Assembly (NCBI GenBank): GCA_022497145.1
Contig: MU385871.1
Coordinates: forward strand, 62,001-126,000
DNA: 64,000 nucleotides
Direction: 5' to 3'
DNA from: Rostrohypoxylon terebratum
Lineage: Eukaryota; Ascomycota; Sordariomycetes; Xylariales; Hypoxylaceae
Part shown: positions 1 to 12,541 of the stretch, piece by piece
Position numbering within the stretch: position 1 is the stretch's first letter
Layout of the letters: each line of letters opens with the position of its first letter
The notes under the pieces: model-generated
What the model saw: only the letters and a program-made list of their open reading frames with translations
What the model was told of the DNA's origin: nothing
Databases searched by the model: none
Made by a program: the position numbers and the translations under genes

Positions 1-538
1 CTGCGCCGTTCCACGAGGGCAGAAGCGAAGGTCGACGATGATAGTGGGGGCCACCCCTGGGATTTGAAACGGTAGCGTTTCTTATTACAGGGGGCATCGG
101 TCACAACAACTTGTCCTGAGCAGCCCAGAGTAACCAGAGATCGGACCACGCCCGACTTTGTTTCAATGTTTCAAAGGCATTCGAGCCTCGATAGGTTCGG
201 GGTTCGATTACTCCTTTCAGACATCCGCATTGGTGGAATTTAGTGACGACCCGGAGTAGTCCACTACCTACGCCCACTACTGCTGAATTCGTAACCACCT
301 GCACGCGTGGCTGACGACACGGCATATAGTGGCGTATGGTGGACATGTAACTGGGAAAAGATTAGACGATGGCGGCTCAGAATGCGGAGTAAGACCAGGT
401 AACGATGGGGTAACGAACCGATCTCTTCCTAAAAGCTCGATAGATTACGTACAACATGATTATTCTACGAAGGGCACAATCGACACGTAATGAGAGGCTA
501 AAGCGTTCTTGATTAAACCTGGCGTATATCTTCGGGGG
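1..538. other. Intergenic DNA at left edge, no gene seen
   Basis: I find no reading frame with recognisable protein similarity and no RNA gene here. The stretch lies 3' of the WLM metalloprotease gene, so it should contain its 3' UTR and polyadenylation site; no distinct terminator can be named. A T-arm-like word near 196-212 does not fold into a tRNA. Confidence 0.6.
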
Positions 539-1986
539 CTACGCGGCTTTGCGGTGGCCGCAAACTCCACAAAGTGCCGAATCGCCAGCGTTTAAATATG
601 CAGTATCTTTACAGCTTGAACTCGTGCATTTCCAAGTATCCGATACCTTACTGGGGTCCAGGACGTGGGAACAGACGCAGCAAATGTGAGCATCTCGACC
701 GTTATCGAAAGAGCACATGACGCAGACTCCCGTAGCAGAAAGTGTCGTCGTCTTGTCCGATTTCTTAACATTGCTCAGCCTTGGTGGATGCGTATTTCCG
801 GCACTTCCGTTCGAATGGCTCTCGGTATCCTTTTGGTTAACTGGCTGTGGTACCTGAGATTTGCTTTCTGCTGATATAGAACCATGCTTTTTGGATCTAT
901 CCGGTTTCCAGTTGATAGTACTTTGGAAGAGCTCCTTCAGCTCATTTCGCGCATCTTCATCCTTAATATTCTCGTCCTCGCACACTTTGATTAGACCGTG
1001 ACCCTTGGTATCCACCAGCCGTCGGCCATTTATGTCTGTGGCGCCTTCGTCATCGGTGTCGCTAACGGTTTCTGACCCACTGTCTTCCGTCTTGACATCA
1101 ACCTCGTCCTTTACTTCCTCTGCTTTCTTCTGCTGATCAAATCGCGCAAGAGCTGCAGCCGCTCTGAGCTCTCGACCCCGCTTGCTCGCCGCCACACGCG
1201 GTTTGCCTTGAGGTTTCTTCCCCTTCTCCAATTCGGTCTTGACATCTTCGTCTTCGCCGAGGGCAACCCCATTAGCACCGAATTTCTTCAAAATTCGACG
1301 TTCTTTTCTTTCTTTATAAGTTGGCTGTTTCTTTGCCCTCCGCTTTCGTCCTCTGGAACGATAGGTTCCTCCGCATAAATGCTCCGGAAGGTCTTTATCC
1401 GACAGCACCGTGTTTTTGACAAACTCTCCAGTTTCTAAACTGGTACCTTTGCCCCATAAACCCTCGCCGGTGTACCCGCGGGACCAGAGCCCTCTCATTT
1501 GATCCGCGTAATTATTTCTAACTGCCCAGAAGGCCTTGGAATGATTCATCTGTTTGCAGTGTGCTAGTCTTGTGGGATTATTAGTATATGGACACAAACG
1601 TGTTTTTTCATAAGGACATACTCGTGCATCATAACCATCTGGACATAGGTGAAAGGTAGCCATTGCCCGGTTGTGAGCGACTTCAGCACTAATTGTACGA
1701 CTTCGCCTGCATTGAAGTTACGGCCGACAAACTCTCGATTTGGTTCATATTCTTCCAAAGACGTGACCAGGATATGATTTTCTCGCATTACCGGTACTAA
1801 TAGAAGTTAGGAGAGCGTGGATGTAATCATATCAACATTGAATTGATACTCACAACATTGCGCTGCGATTAATTCCAAGTACCTCTGCGCGGTCTCTTGG
1901 TCCGGTCCCGGAAGTGGTTTTATAAATACTATACGCTCGTTTGGCTGCGACTTTCTCGCGTTTATACGTTCGAATCCGAGAGGCAT
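539..1986 (-). CDS. WSS1: WLM-domain metalloprotease (Wss1/SPRTN-like DNA-protein crosslink protease)
   Basis: Three exons (1986-1854, 1796-1622, 1568-539) give 445 residues. The start is the ATG giving MPLGFERINAR, a typical WLM-protein beginning. The WLM domain fills about residues 1-150. Its zinc site HELAH (102-106) plus His112 forms HExxHxxxxxH and is only complete after removal of a 53-nt intron that splits the Glu codon. A basic linker and an acidic middle follow. The C-terminus carries two Cys-rich RanBP2-like zinc fingers (about 384-410 and 414-443). Wss1-family proteases cleave proteins covalently trapped on DNA and are linked to SUMO and Cdc48; that role is inferred from the family. 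Weak SUMO-binding-like acidic patches are possible but not certain. The family call is strong; exact orthology to yeast Wss1 is less sure because fungi can have several WLM paralogues. Confidence 0.85.
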
Positions 1987-2557
1987 TGTGATACCAAGTC
2001 GAAATAATCTAGGTATGGAATTGATGTCGCCTAGGCCCTAGGTAGCCTCCATGCAGATTACGAGGGAGGATGAGAATAAAGGGACGCGAAGTCTAAATGA
2101 CGCCAGGCAGCCTTGAGAGACGCGCTGCAATGACTTCGTGTTTTGAAATTCAGTTTATTTGATGGAAGCCAAATCCAGAATAATTGAGATGAATGGTACC
2201 CGTTTGTTACGTTTTGCGATGTTGAGGTTTGAGTATATGAGATGTTACAAAGTCCCAAGTACCTAATCAATTATTTAGGTCTCCGGGGCTACAAACGTGG
2301 TGGAGGTTTATTATCGGCGTTAGGGGCAGTTGCACTGTATGTAAACTGTAAACCCCGCTAGATTCACTATCACTTACAGCAGTCTAGGTAATTTGTCCCC
2401 TTTTATTTGGGTTCTCAAATCCTCAGACTTTGGCATCCAATATTTATCCACTAGACCAAATCCAGCTATTTACTAGATGCTAAATATATATAAGTTAATA
2501 CCTATGAGAGTATGTCAATATCTCTTTACTTCATTCAAAGGTTATGATCTGATGTGA
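1987..2557. other. Intergenic region between WSS1-like and Kelch gene
   Basis: Upstream side of the metalloprotease gene and downstream side of the Kelch gene. It contains the CCTAGG-rich motif around 2030-2046 and AT-rich DNA towards 2480. No gene or RNA was recognised. Confidence 0.6.
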
Positions 2558-5010
2558 TCATCGTCTTCGACCGACACCGCCAGCTCCCGAGTCGCCTTTG
2601 TCGGCCAGAGAAACGACTTCGCCAATACCAGCAGCTTCTTGCTCATCCTCGAGGGCCGTAATCTCCTCGCGGCAATCCCACCACTTCTCTTCGCTTAACT
2701 CGAACGCCTTCGTCTTGATCTCTTTGATTGTTAGGCTTTCGGGTTGGATGTTCTTCCATCTCAGGTTTGTCATGAGGATTTCTTGCCACTCATTCGAAGT
2801 ACGAGTGAAGAAATCTCTTCTAGACTCAAAAGGCTGCAACATGTTAGTTACAGGAAAGTTAATGTATAAAGGGGATAGGATAGCATACCCGTGGGTGTGG
2901 TAACCCATCATCGACAGTGGTCGCAACCGTATCGGCTTCTGACTCGGTATCAAATGTGGACGACGCCGCAGTAATTGTGGTGTCAGCCACAGATACCTCG
3001 TCTATCTGCTTCTTCTTGCGTTTGCTTGGGGACACAAGAGTTTCTAGCTCCTCATAGTCCATATCAATATCACCTTCTTCTTCATCTTCCTCCTCATCCT
3101 CATCCTCGTCTTCTTCATCTTCGTCTTCCTCGTCGGAGCCCTGTGGTGATGTCAGAATCAGAACAACTAATTGAATAATGCAAATTCAAAACACTTACAA
3201 CCCAGGTGTCGTCTTCCCGCTTGAATATTTCTTTGCATCCGTCCATCTTCCCTAGATCAATAGCGTATAGATCGTCAAACGTATATTCCCGGTCTTTTGC
3301 TTCATATGTGCCACCGTAAATGTATAACACATCGTCTTGAACTGCCAATTGGGCGTTGAATCGCGGGTGGGGAAATTCCATGGATACCAGCATTTCTCGA
3401 ACTGGTTTTTCTGGTTCCTCGGGCTCCTGCCCAGTTTGGAGATCGATATCCATATTATCTGCATCTTCCAAAGATGAACCGGCTTGAAGAGCTGCAAGTT
3501 GCCTCAACAGCTCTTCTTCGTTTGCCTGAGCTCTCCCGCGTCGTCCAACTCTCTGTTCCTGCGGTGGCGCTTTCTTTTGAGTCCTCGCTTTACGGAGCGT
3601 CATCGGAAAAAATCGATTTCTCTCTATGTTCCATGCATAAAGCTGGTTGAAAAACTCGCTGTCCATACCCTCTTCACTCTGTTCGACGTCGTGCACTCCG
3701 CCGAAGAGGAGACCACGGCCTTTGTGGTAGGTCATAGTTGCTCCGGCACGAGAAGGGTTAGGTGTATTTGCTGGCTTCTTTCGCTTCTCCCATCTTACAT
3801 TTGGTGGCGTATTTGGTGGGGAGTCTGCGAGAGGTTGGGTTATCCTCAAGAAAAAACAATCCTCATGAACCATGGGCTTCATAATGTTTCTTTGGCCTTG
3901 AGATGCACCTTTAGCTGACCTGTTTGCTGATACGGTGGTTTTTACCCTCGAATACCCGCCGAATAACACGGCACCTTGCTCGTGAGGGAGAAATGTAAAG
4001 GATGACCTAGCGTCCGGTTTCAACTGCGCTGGTGGGAGTGTAGGGGTATGCCAAAAGAAGTTCTAGGTGCTGATGTCAGTACAAAACTCTCTAGCATAGG
4101 TGTACCTGGTGAAGAAATAAGGAGCATCTAGTCACCTGGGTGTCATATAACCAAAGATCATTGAGGTATTTTGTTTGATTCGAGGTATCCTGAAAGCCTT
4201 TCATTTGATGTTAGTTTTCATCTTATATGATAAATCACAAGTTCTCATCATTAAAGACAAGTATCACAAAGTTAGGACTTACCACCAAAGAGGATGATAT
4301 AATTCTTGTAGTAGGTCATACGGTGGCCGCTCCTAGCCGGCGGGGTCTTGCCCTTGACCTCTATGCGTGTCCATTCTCGAGAACTTGGCTCAAGTCTCCA
4401 AAAGTCATTATAATGATAGAACGTGCCTTGCTTGGGACTACAGGTGATGAAATTGTTAGCCTAAGTCTCGGATGCTTTATAAGACGGCACCTATTTCAAC
4501 ATCTACACGACAAGATGACAACATTAGGTATATAACACACCTGCTGAACTCGCCACCAAATAAAAAGACGGAATCTTTCTGATTTCCTCCTCTACACCAG
4601 GCATGACCGGATCGCGGAAGAGGGGCATTCGGCGAGGTCACACAATGCCATTCATCTCTGTCTGTGTAATAGATATTGAGATCGTTATAGAAATTTGCAA
4701 GGGCTCCATTCCAGGTCTCTCCGCCGAACAACAAAAGTTGATTACTATTTGAAGGAGAGGCTAAGAAGGTCGCGGACGACCTAGGTTTAGGGGGTTCTTC
4801 GGAGACAGTCTCAGTGATCTTGACAAACTCTTCCTGGGCTTTCTTATACTCGGCGAGGACGGCATCTAGATCGACGTCTTCGGCATCGCTCCCGTCGAGT
4901 TTTGAAGCTTTGGCCTTTTCTTTTTTCTGGGCCTTCTTTTCTTGCTTCTGCTTCTTCTCGGCAAGCTTAGCCTTTTTGGCGTCTGACTTCCCCTTCTTTT
5001 CCTTCGCCAT
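2558..5010 (-). CDS. KEL3: Kelch-repeat protein, Kel3/KLHDC4 family, with DUF4110
   Basis: Six exons (5010-4541, 4437-4283, 4197-4136, 4062-3199, 3140-2889, 2833-2558) give 692 residues. The start is MAKEKKGK, followed by a Lys-rich coiled segment (about 1-40), the usual start of this family. Kelch blades with LLFGGE, FLFGGE, IILFGG, VLFGGY, LLFGGV and YIYGGT motifs cover roughly residues 75-510. A very acidic stretch (about 518-545) follows, and the last exon encodes a DUF4110 domain (about 602-692; RRDFFTRTSNEW and EEKWWDCREEI). Kelch propellers are protein-interaction scaffolds; the cellular role of Kel3 proteins is poorly known. The third-exon acceptor at 4198 was chosen because it restores LFGGFQDTSNQ and has a CTAAC branch site; the nearer CAG at 4190 shifts the frame. 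The gene faces the ornithine carrier across a shared promoter region. Confidence 0.85.
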
Positions 5011-5990
5011 GACGCAATGATATTACAGACACAGCTTTGAATATTGGGAGTATAGGTACCTAGTTGTGAAAATCGCTTACCGCTTTGTTATTGTTTTTCA
5101 CTGGAGTATGAAAAGAGTTCATATCCATAAATGTTTACCTATATACCTAAACCATACCTAAACTAAATACGACAGAACCTTCAGCGAATGGAAATAGTTA
5201 GTAGCTCCTCCCCCGCACTAAAAAGCTAAAAAGACCTCTTTCCTTATCGGGCCAGTAACTTTTGTGCCTGGGAGTTTTAACTTTTCAGGCAGTTTCGACC
5301 CCAAAATGGCATTGTGTTCAGTGGAGACAGCTGGACAAAGTGTAACGCCATCAGCGCATTAGCGAGGTTTCGCTTATCAGAACCTTGGAAGCCAGCGGAA
5401 GTAGCTTAACTTCTAGGTGAGTGAGAAATCTTCATCTCATCGTGAACCTTTTACAACTACAAATGTCAAAACTAATACTACCACCGACTACCAACTACTT
5501 ACTGCATACCACCTTGTTACCTAGTTTTTCGCCGACCGAAGACTTCTCGGAACCTCCACATCTCGCACATGATAGTTTTCAATTAGGCAATTGAATTTGA
5601 TTTCACCCACTTTTCTTTTTTTTTTCTCTTCTTCCCTTGCGAGATGGTCCAACTTACGACGCCTTTATATTGGCATTTGCACCCACTTAGGGGCCATTAG
5701 TGACTCTCTTGGCTGTTTTCCATCCATATACTAGTAAAAAAAAATACCGCGAACTAATAGCTCCACTCTCCAACATCAAGTTCACTTGCGACAGCATCGA
5801 AATGTTCTAGCAATAGTCAAGCTTGGGTTTCGTCGCTGTCATTTGCTACTGTCAAGGTCGCGCATGATTGTCAACTCCTGGCCACTTCTAATTTGTTGAA
5901 GCCGGATTTGGAGTTATAGGTTCCGGTCTATAGCCACGCTTTCTATCTACCTAGGTCCTAGGTACCTTTTTGGACCTTGAAGCTACAAAC
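5011..5990. promoter_or_regulatory. Divergent promoter region between Kelch gene and ornithine carrier
   Basis: About 1 kb with no coding signal between two genes reading away from each other. It contains pyrimidine-rich tracts (around 5610-5640) typical of fungal promoters and, 28 bp before the carrier start codon, one exact copy of the 15-mer repeat. No specific factor site can be assigned. Confidence 0.5.
5949..5963 (+). repeat. Dispersed 15-mer ACCTAGGTCCTAGGT, copy 1
   Basis: Exact copy of an intergenic 15-mer found five times in the window (reverse complement at 24676). It is two CCTAGG palindromes spaced 7 bp apart. This copy lies in the leader of the ornithine carrier and is followed by ACC. 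Confidence 0.85.
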
Positions 5991-7032
5991 ATGGCAACCA
6001 CAGGAGTAGAGACCATGACGACGAAACCCTCGCAAGCTCCCATTCGGAGTAAATCGGCTGTACTGCAATCGGTAGAAGATATTGTCTATGGATCTGTAAG
6101 CATCTTCCCAACAAATTACCGCTAGCGCCTTCTGACAACGTTAGATTGCTGGTATCGTGGGCAAATATATCGAATATCCCTTCGACACTGTCAAGGTCAG
6201 ATTGCAGTCTCAACCTGATCACCTCCCCCTTCGCTACACGGGACCACTTGATTGCTTTCGACAATCCATAAAAGCCGATGGGTTTCTAGGACTATATCGT
6301 GGAATAAGTGCGCCGCTTTTCGGAGCTGCTGCTGAGACGAGCAGTCTTTTCTTCTTTGAGCGCATAGGACGTGAGGCAGTCTATGCCTCCGGATACTGCT
6401 CGCGGGATCGAGTACTCCCTCTCCCGGCACTGTGGTTCACAGGCGCATTTGCCGGAGCCTTCACATCCGTCGTCCTCACCCCAATCGAACTCGTAAAATG
6501 CAAGATCCAGGTACCTGCCTCGGCCGATGGATCTAGCCCCAAAGCCCCGACCGTGACATCTGTTATTCGCGATGTATACAAGCATGAAGGTGTCAAGGGT
6601 TTCTGGCGGGGACAAATGGGTACATTTTTCCGTGAATCCGGCGGCTGTGCAGCCTGGTTTGGCTCTAAAGAGACAGTAACCAAGATGTTCTATCTTCTCA
6701 ACGAGAAGAATGCCAAATCGCAAATGGAAAAGGATGCGTTAGCAACGGAAGCCTTGCCATTATGGCAACAAGCTGTAGCTGGCGCCTCTGCTGGCATGTC
6801 ATACAATTTCTTATTCTTCCCGGCTGATACTATCAAGTCTCGGATGCAGACTTCGCCTGTTGGCGGCTCTGGTCAGAATAGAACTTTTTGGCAAGAGGGA
6901 TCAGCTGTATGGAATCAACACGGACTCAAGGGACTTTATCGCGGATGCGGAATCACGGTGCTACGATCGGCGCCCAGCTCGGCGTTTATCTTCATCGTTT
7001 TCGACGCCCTAAAGCGATACGTGCCAATGTGA
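5991..7032 (+). CDS. ORT1: Mitochondrial ornithine carrier (ARG-13/Ort1 type)
   Basis: Two exons (5991-6095, 6145-7032) give 330 residues. It is a mitochondrial carrier family member with three repeats, shown by the PX[DE]XX[KR] signatures PFDTVKVRLQ (from residue 47), PIELVKCKIQ and PADTIKSRMQ. The overall sequence, including AGIVGKYIEYPFDT, ETSSLFFFERIGREA and FRESGGCAAWFG, resembles Neurospora arg-13 and yeast Arg11/Ort1, which exchange ornithine (and arginine) across the inner mitochondrial membrane and link mitochondrial ornithine synthesis to cytosolic arginine formation. That substrate is inferred from similarity. The start codon lies in a short first exon (MATTGVETMTTK) with a GTAAGC donor and TTAG acceptor; without it the first helix would be cut. 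No N-terminal presequence is expected for this family. Confidence 0.85.
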
Positions 7033-7360
7033 ATAATATGACTCATGATGACTTTTGGACAAAATGTCAAAAACACTTACCTTAGAATAGAGGGGGAATG
7101 GGTGGATTAAGCGGGACATTGGCGTTTAGTATCTCATTTATCCTTGACATTTACATTCGAATTGTTATAGATCTATTAAGCCACAACTCCAGCCTACCGG
7201 TATTATACGTGCTATTGTCTAGCTAAGTGAGTAGGGAGGTATTTGTATAAAGTCACGAGCAAGGAAAGTTTCTATTTATATGGCGCTCTCAATCTGTGGA
7301 TGTCCATACCAAAACCAAAACTCGCCAGATCCAACAAGAGTCAAGGATGCTTATCTCAAC
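7033..7360. other. Short intergenic region between convergent genes
   Basis: 3' regions of the ornithine carrier and the TspO gene meet here. I see no gene; both UTR ends should fall in this stretch. Confidence 0.6.
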
Positions 7361-7969
7361 TCATGCCCTCTTTGCTAACTTCACTTCCGAGATATCCCAG
7401 TTATTCAAAAAGCCAATTCCGGTTGTCAGGTACGTCACGAACGCAAGCCAGATCAAATACGGCACTTGGCACCAGCCCGCCAAACTATCAACGGAAAAAT
7501 ACAGATACGTTAGATACCCATTCAGAACAGTGAGCATGACAACGTCAGCCGCTGCGAGATCCACCCGACGTGCCCCAAAGAATGTAGGCATCCACATTAT
7601 ATTAACTCCAAGCTGTACAGTATACAGAGCCCCTATCTGATCTGCCGAGGCGAGGGGGAATGAGGGTCCGGTCACGACGCGATGAGAAGCGTAACCCATC
7701 AGTCCATAAAGAACCGTCCACGCGGGACCGAATACCTTGGTCGGAGGACACAATGGTGGTCGCTTGATAGCGTGATATATCCGTTTTATGGCTATTGTTC
7801 TGTGTGAGAATATCTCTACTTAATGGGAAGAGATGGGAGAGCAGGCGAACATACGGCCAGAAAAGATGCTGGTCCCTATGCCCAACCCTATAGGCAACAA
7901 GATTGATGCTGCTGGACTTGCGAAGACGCTATAGGGGATTGAGATGAGAGAAGGGATAGAGGTGGTCAT
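7361..7969 (-). CDS. TspO/MBR family membrane protein
   Basis: Two exons (7969-7855, 7791-7361) give 181 residues. The protein starts MTTSIPSLIS and has about five hydrophobic helices; the core RPP...PPTKVFGPAWTVLYGLMGYASHRV and the later LNNWDISEVKLA are typical of TspO/peripheral benzodiazepine receptor-like proteins. These bind porphyrins, sterols or related ligands in outer mitochondrial or plastid membranes; the fungal function is not well established. The acceptor AATAG at 7792 was chosen because the nearer CAG leads to a stop codon. An in-frame ATG at 8044 could add 25 residues (MNPRGVKSIS...), which might be a targeting extension; the shorter start matches the usual family beginning better. 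Confidence 0.85.
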
Positions 7970-9703
7970 CTTGAGAGCTGTGCTACTCGTCGTGGTAAAT
8001 TCGTGAAATTGAGGGGATATTGATTTGACACCTCGAGGGTTCATACATTGTTCATGGATACCGAGAGCTAGGGAGAGATGAAATCTCTCGATTTGATACT
8101 TGTTTATACAAATCAGGTGTGGTGACGTAGGCTGATGGTATCTTTAACCAATTGTGGGGCGATCCGGTGCAGAAGCTAAGATTTCCATCATCAAATCTAT
8201 TAGGTGCCTATTATTATTTCTCCTCGCGATGTTTCACAATATCCATATTCACTTCTATACTTGCACGGAGTTTATGAATGTATCGACCTTTTGACTCCGC
8301 GTATAAAACCATGCATATGTCATGTACTCATTCTAGTACTCAGACTTCTGTTTATTATCCACCGTGAAATACTCTACGATCTTTATTTTGGGTATGGAGT
8401 ATCCCTGATGACGGGTATAGCAACAGTGTACCCATCAGGAGACCATTTAGGTATATGTAGAAACCTGCTTAGTAGACGGGTACCGATGAATCCTTTCTAC
8501 GAGTATACGCTCAAATGTCCGTGATAGCCCGTTCTTTCATACATTAAAACTTCAACGTTGAGCTAGTTCTGTTCACCTGGGTCCTGAGTACCTATTTGTA
8601 TAGGTAATCCCCGTACTAAATGATTACATCAGCACACTGATATGAGAATAATCTTGACTTGAAGAATAAGCCCCGTTAATTACAGCTGTATGTAACTACG
8701 CAGTTCTGCGCGTGCCAGTTTGGTCCAACCACACGCGTACCCCAGACCGCCCTAAGACTGATGTGGAATCATTTCATAGTACATAGTACTTCGTACACTG
8801 GCAGAATCAGCCACTGAGCCACTTTAGCGACTTAGCGTACTTCGGTAAGCCAAAACTTAGCCTCCAATCCTAATCGTCTCCCGTCCTCCGTCTTCCGTCT
8901 TTGATCTTTCTCAACTCACCTACATACTACAAACATCATCAGCAGTGGATTATCCTGGATACTACATTTGGGACATCGCGCCCTCTAGGAGAATCTACCA
9001 TCATCTGCCATCATCTTTACAGTTCGTCTATCCTTAATTCCCCCCCAAAAAGATTCCTTAACTTAACACCTTCAAATCCCTTATTTTCAATGGCCTTTCT
9101 AGCACCTGTTGTTCCCCTTCTCTCTTCCTCTTCTTCACGACCGCCCCCTTCCAGATCTCGGGTTACCAGATCTTCCAATTCCTCACCGATCTCATCTCCC
9201 CATACCTATTTATCAACCTTCCGCTTTTCATATCAATATTTCCCTATCAAAAAAGCCACAAAGCCGTGACGATGACAAACTTTTTATATCTTCCTTGCCA
9301 CTCACACTGTCGGTTTGCTTATTGCAGAGCTCATGCTCTTACCCATGCTCAGCTTCTCAATTTGGCTTGCCAATAACATCACATCAACCCACACTCTTGC
9401 TAGATCTACCAGATTTACCTTATTTACCTTCTATTCTTCTTCTCATTGCTCTTCCCCAAACATTATCAAAATGGTTTCTCTAACAGCAATCGCCGTACCA
9501 AACAATAGGCAACGAATCCAATACCAAGCAATCGTCAATTCCTACCGCCTTGGCGTCCATTATCTCGACCCTCTACATATACGCAACCAAGATCAACTTT
9601 ATAGATTCTGATCACGCTTAACCCAAGCAACTGTCAGCTCCGCGACAGAGAAACCGACCGACTCTCGTATCCGATGTGCCTTGCGGCCTCGTAAACTACC
9701 AAG
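7970..9703. promoter_or_regulatory. Divergent intergenic region and long CT-rich leader before ARS2
   Basis: About 1.7 kb between TspO (minus) and ARS2 (plus). The half nearer ARS2, from about 8870 to 9480, is strongly pyrimidine-rich (repeated CTTC, TCTTCC), as is common around fungal transcription starts, suggesting a long 5' leader. Several frames are open there but show no conserved protein. Nothing else was recognised. Confidence 0.5.
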
Positions 9704-12541
9704 ATGGACTCATATTCCTATCGCGATGCCTCCGGCCGCTCTCCTCCCGACCGTGGCTGGAGTAGCCGTGATGACCGCGTCAAAGATGAGCCTCGCGAAA
9801 GTTTCTATCGTGGTCGCTCACCTGGTGCGTTTTCTACTGTCTTGTTCAATAACCTCTTTTATTATGCCACGTTACGTGTTAGGTGGACCCTCCAGGTTAC
9901 CATAGATTCATTTTCTGTCTATTGATTGACCTAGCAATTCTACTTACATTAACTAACCCTATCAGGCCATGAAAGAAATCGACGCAATCGATCGCGTTCC
10001 CCTCCGCCTGTTGATCGATACGAGCCGAGAGGCCGTGGTAGAGACGAGTATGCTGGGACTCGCGATCGAGACGATCGGCGACGTATCAATTCGCCCCCAG
10101 CGAATATTGATCGCTACGTCCCTGGCCAAACCGGTGCCGCCCAAGCACCTCAGCCTACTGTTAATCCCTTGACCGACCCGGTTAAATTGCCTTTTCAGGT
10201 TGGGTTCTCGTACTTTGGCGAATGGTGGAGAACCAATGAAAAGATCAAGGAGGAGAAAGAACGCGTACGTACTGGTCGCAGACGCGAGCCTGAGCGGCCC
10301 CGTGGCAGGGAGACCCAAGAGGATCGTGACAAGGAAAAGGCGAAGATCCAAGCTGCATATGATGCGTATAAAGAAGAACTCCAGGCTAAAATGGCGAGAA
10401 CATTCGTCGCCGAGCACAAAAAGGAACAATGGTTTCGTGAACGTTACGTTCCCGAAGTTCGAGATGCCTTGCGTAAGCAGATGAACGAGTTCCGACGTGG
10501 CGCATACAGCCAATGGGAACAAGATCTAGAGTCTGGCACATTTGACGAATTTTCCCTTGAAGGTATACCTAAAAGTGAAAGTAATGGTCTTGGGGGTGTA
10601 GTCGAAAAGGAAGAAGGTGAAGCGACAGCTGCCAATGAAGTCCTGGGAGTTGGCGATCTAGTTCCCGCAAATGGTAGTGACCTCAGGGATGAGAACCTTT
10701 ATCAGCCTACTCTTCTGATAAAGACCATCGCCCCCCACGTCAGTCGCCATAACTTGGAGTCTTTCTGCAAAGAACACCTTGGCGAGGAAGAAGGTGGCTT
10801 CAAATGGCTCTCCCTCAGCGACCCCAATCCTAGTAAAAGATACCACCGTATGGGCTGGGTCATGCTACATCCTTCATCCGAGACAGCGGCACCTGTTGAA
10901 CGTGCCGATCCCAAAGACGATGAGATGGACGATGACAAAGCCGAATCGCCCGTCGCCACTTCTACTGCCGAAAAGGCTCTTGAAGCCATCAATGGAAAGA
11001 CAGTAAAAGATGAGGTACGAGGTGACTTTGTATGCCATGTTGGTGTTCACAATCCACCAACCAATCCGCGAAAAAAGGCTCTATGGGATCTTTTCTCTGC
11101 CCCAGAGAGAATTGAGAAGGATCTCAGTCTCGCTCAACGACTCGTCAATAAATTCGAGGAAGATTTTGGCTCTGACTTCAATGCTACCCTCAAAATCGAA
11201 GAAAAGGTGGAGAATTTGCGGAGTGCGGGAAGTCTCCAACCTGCGATCACCGCGACAACTCCAACAACGCTGAAGAAATCCAAAAAAGAGCGAAACCTTG
11301 ATTTCGACGATGCGATGGATGAAGGAGAAGAGGGCGAAATGGGCGAGTCTGACGAAGAAGGTGCCGTTGATGATGAGGTGGATGATGAAGACTTGCTAGT
11401 GAAGAAGAAGCAACTCGATCTTATGATAGAGTATCTTCGCCGCGTCTTCAACTTTTGTTTCTTTTGCGTCTTCGAGAGTGACTCCATTCACGAGTTAACA
11501 AGGAAATGTCCCGGGGGCCACCTACGCCGACCTCGCAGTACACTATCTTCTGCGGCCAAGAATGTTGCTCGTGCCAGCGCTAGTGGAGATCCGTTCCCAT
11601 CCAAGAAGCCTAAGGAAGCCAAGGAAGAGGAAGAAGGCGAAGCGCCTGAGCCGGACCGCAAGTTCCGCAACGCTTCCAAATCTGAACAGCAGCTTGAGCG
11701 AGCTTACAAATGGGTTAAGACCTTCGAGGACAAGATCATGCAAATCCTTGAGCCCGAGTCAGTGGATGTCCGAAAACTCGGCGGCAAACCAACAGACGAT
11801 GCCCTCAATGACGAATTATCCAAGTTTGTGAAGCAGGAGGATGAACACAAGTGGAGATGCAAGGTTCCCGACTGCACAAAGCTCTTCAAAGAGGATCACT
11901 TCTGGAAGAAGCACGTTGAGAAACGTCATACCGATTGGCTTGACAGTATGAAGCAAGAGGTAATTGAATATCGCTTGGCAGTTTATCACTTTAGCTAACA
12001 ATGGTTATAGTTCGATTTGATCAACGCCTACGTGCTTGATCCTGCACACATTGCGCCTTCGAGGACCGATGCCAATAGTAACGGTCATTTCCCCCCCTCC
12101 AACGGCCAAACTCAGCAGGGTACACCACGTGGATTTAACCTCCAAAACTTCACCATGAACAACATGGTACCGCCGTTCCCCGGCTTCCCGGGCATGCCGC
12201 CTATGCCTACGCTTTTCGCCGGTGGTCACGGTGTGCAAGCCCCTGGCTGGAACGCCGGAGGTGAAGAACGCGGAACGGGACCTATTCGACGAGGTGGCGC
12301 CAACGCCGGGCGATTCCAAAACCGCACCGGGCCCTACGACCGTCGCCAACAACAACAGGGACGTTGGGGCCAAGACGGCCAAGGCATGGGACGCGGACGG
12401 GGAGGTGCTGGTCGATGGGGCGACGGAGCAGCTGGCGGAGCAGCGGTTGGACCGCGTGAAGCTGTCCAAGGTCGAAGTCTGAAGAGCTATGAAGATCTAG
12501 ACCACGTTGCGGGAGGTGGCGGCGGCGAGCTGAACTACTAA
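9704..12541 (+). CDS. ARS2: Serrate/ARS2-like RNA-processing factor
   Basis: Three exons (9704-9824, 9966-11959, 12011-12541) give 881 residues. The N-terminus is rich in Arg, Ser and Asp (about 1-95). It is followed by the SERRATE/ARS2 N-terminal region (VGFSYFGEWWRTNEK; a long charged helix around residues 120-200) and an RRM-like core. A conserved segment LDLMIEYLRRVFNFCFFCVFE is followed by a C2H2-type zinc finger with CKVPDC and HVEKRH, ending near residue 700. The tail is Gly/Arg/Pro-rich (GRGRGGAGRWGDG). Animal and plant ARS2/SERRATE couples the nuclear cap-binding complex to small-RNA biogenesis, 3' processing and RNA decay in the nucleus; the same general role is inferred here. Adding the first exon restores the RS-type N-terminus and keeps the frame. 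Confidence 0.88.

Noticed and set aside
181..220. GGGGTTCGATTACTCC resembling a tRNA T arm
   Set aside because: Only three of five stem pairs form, and there is no matching D arm or acceptor stem.
8204..8524. 106-codon frame between TspO and ARS2
   Set aside because: Hydrophobic but without family motifs; it lies in AT-rich intergenic DNA.
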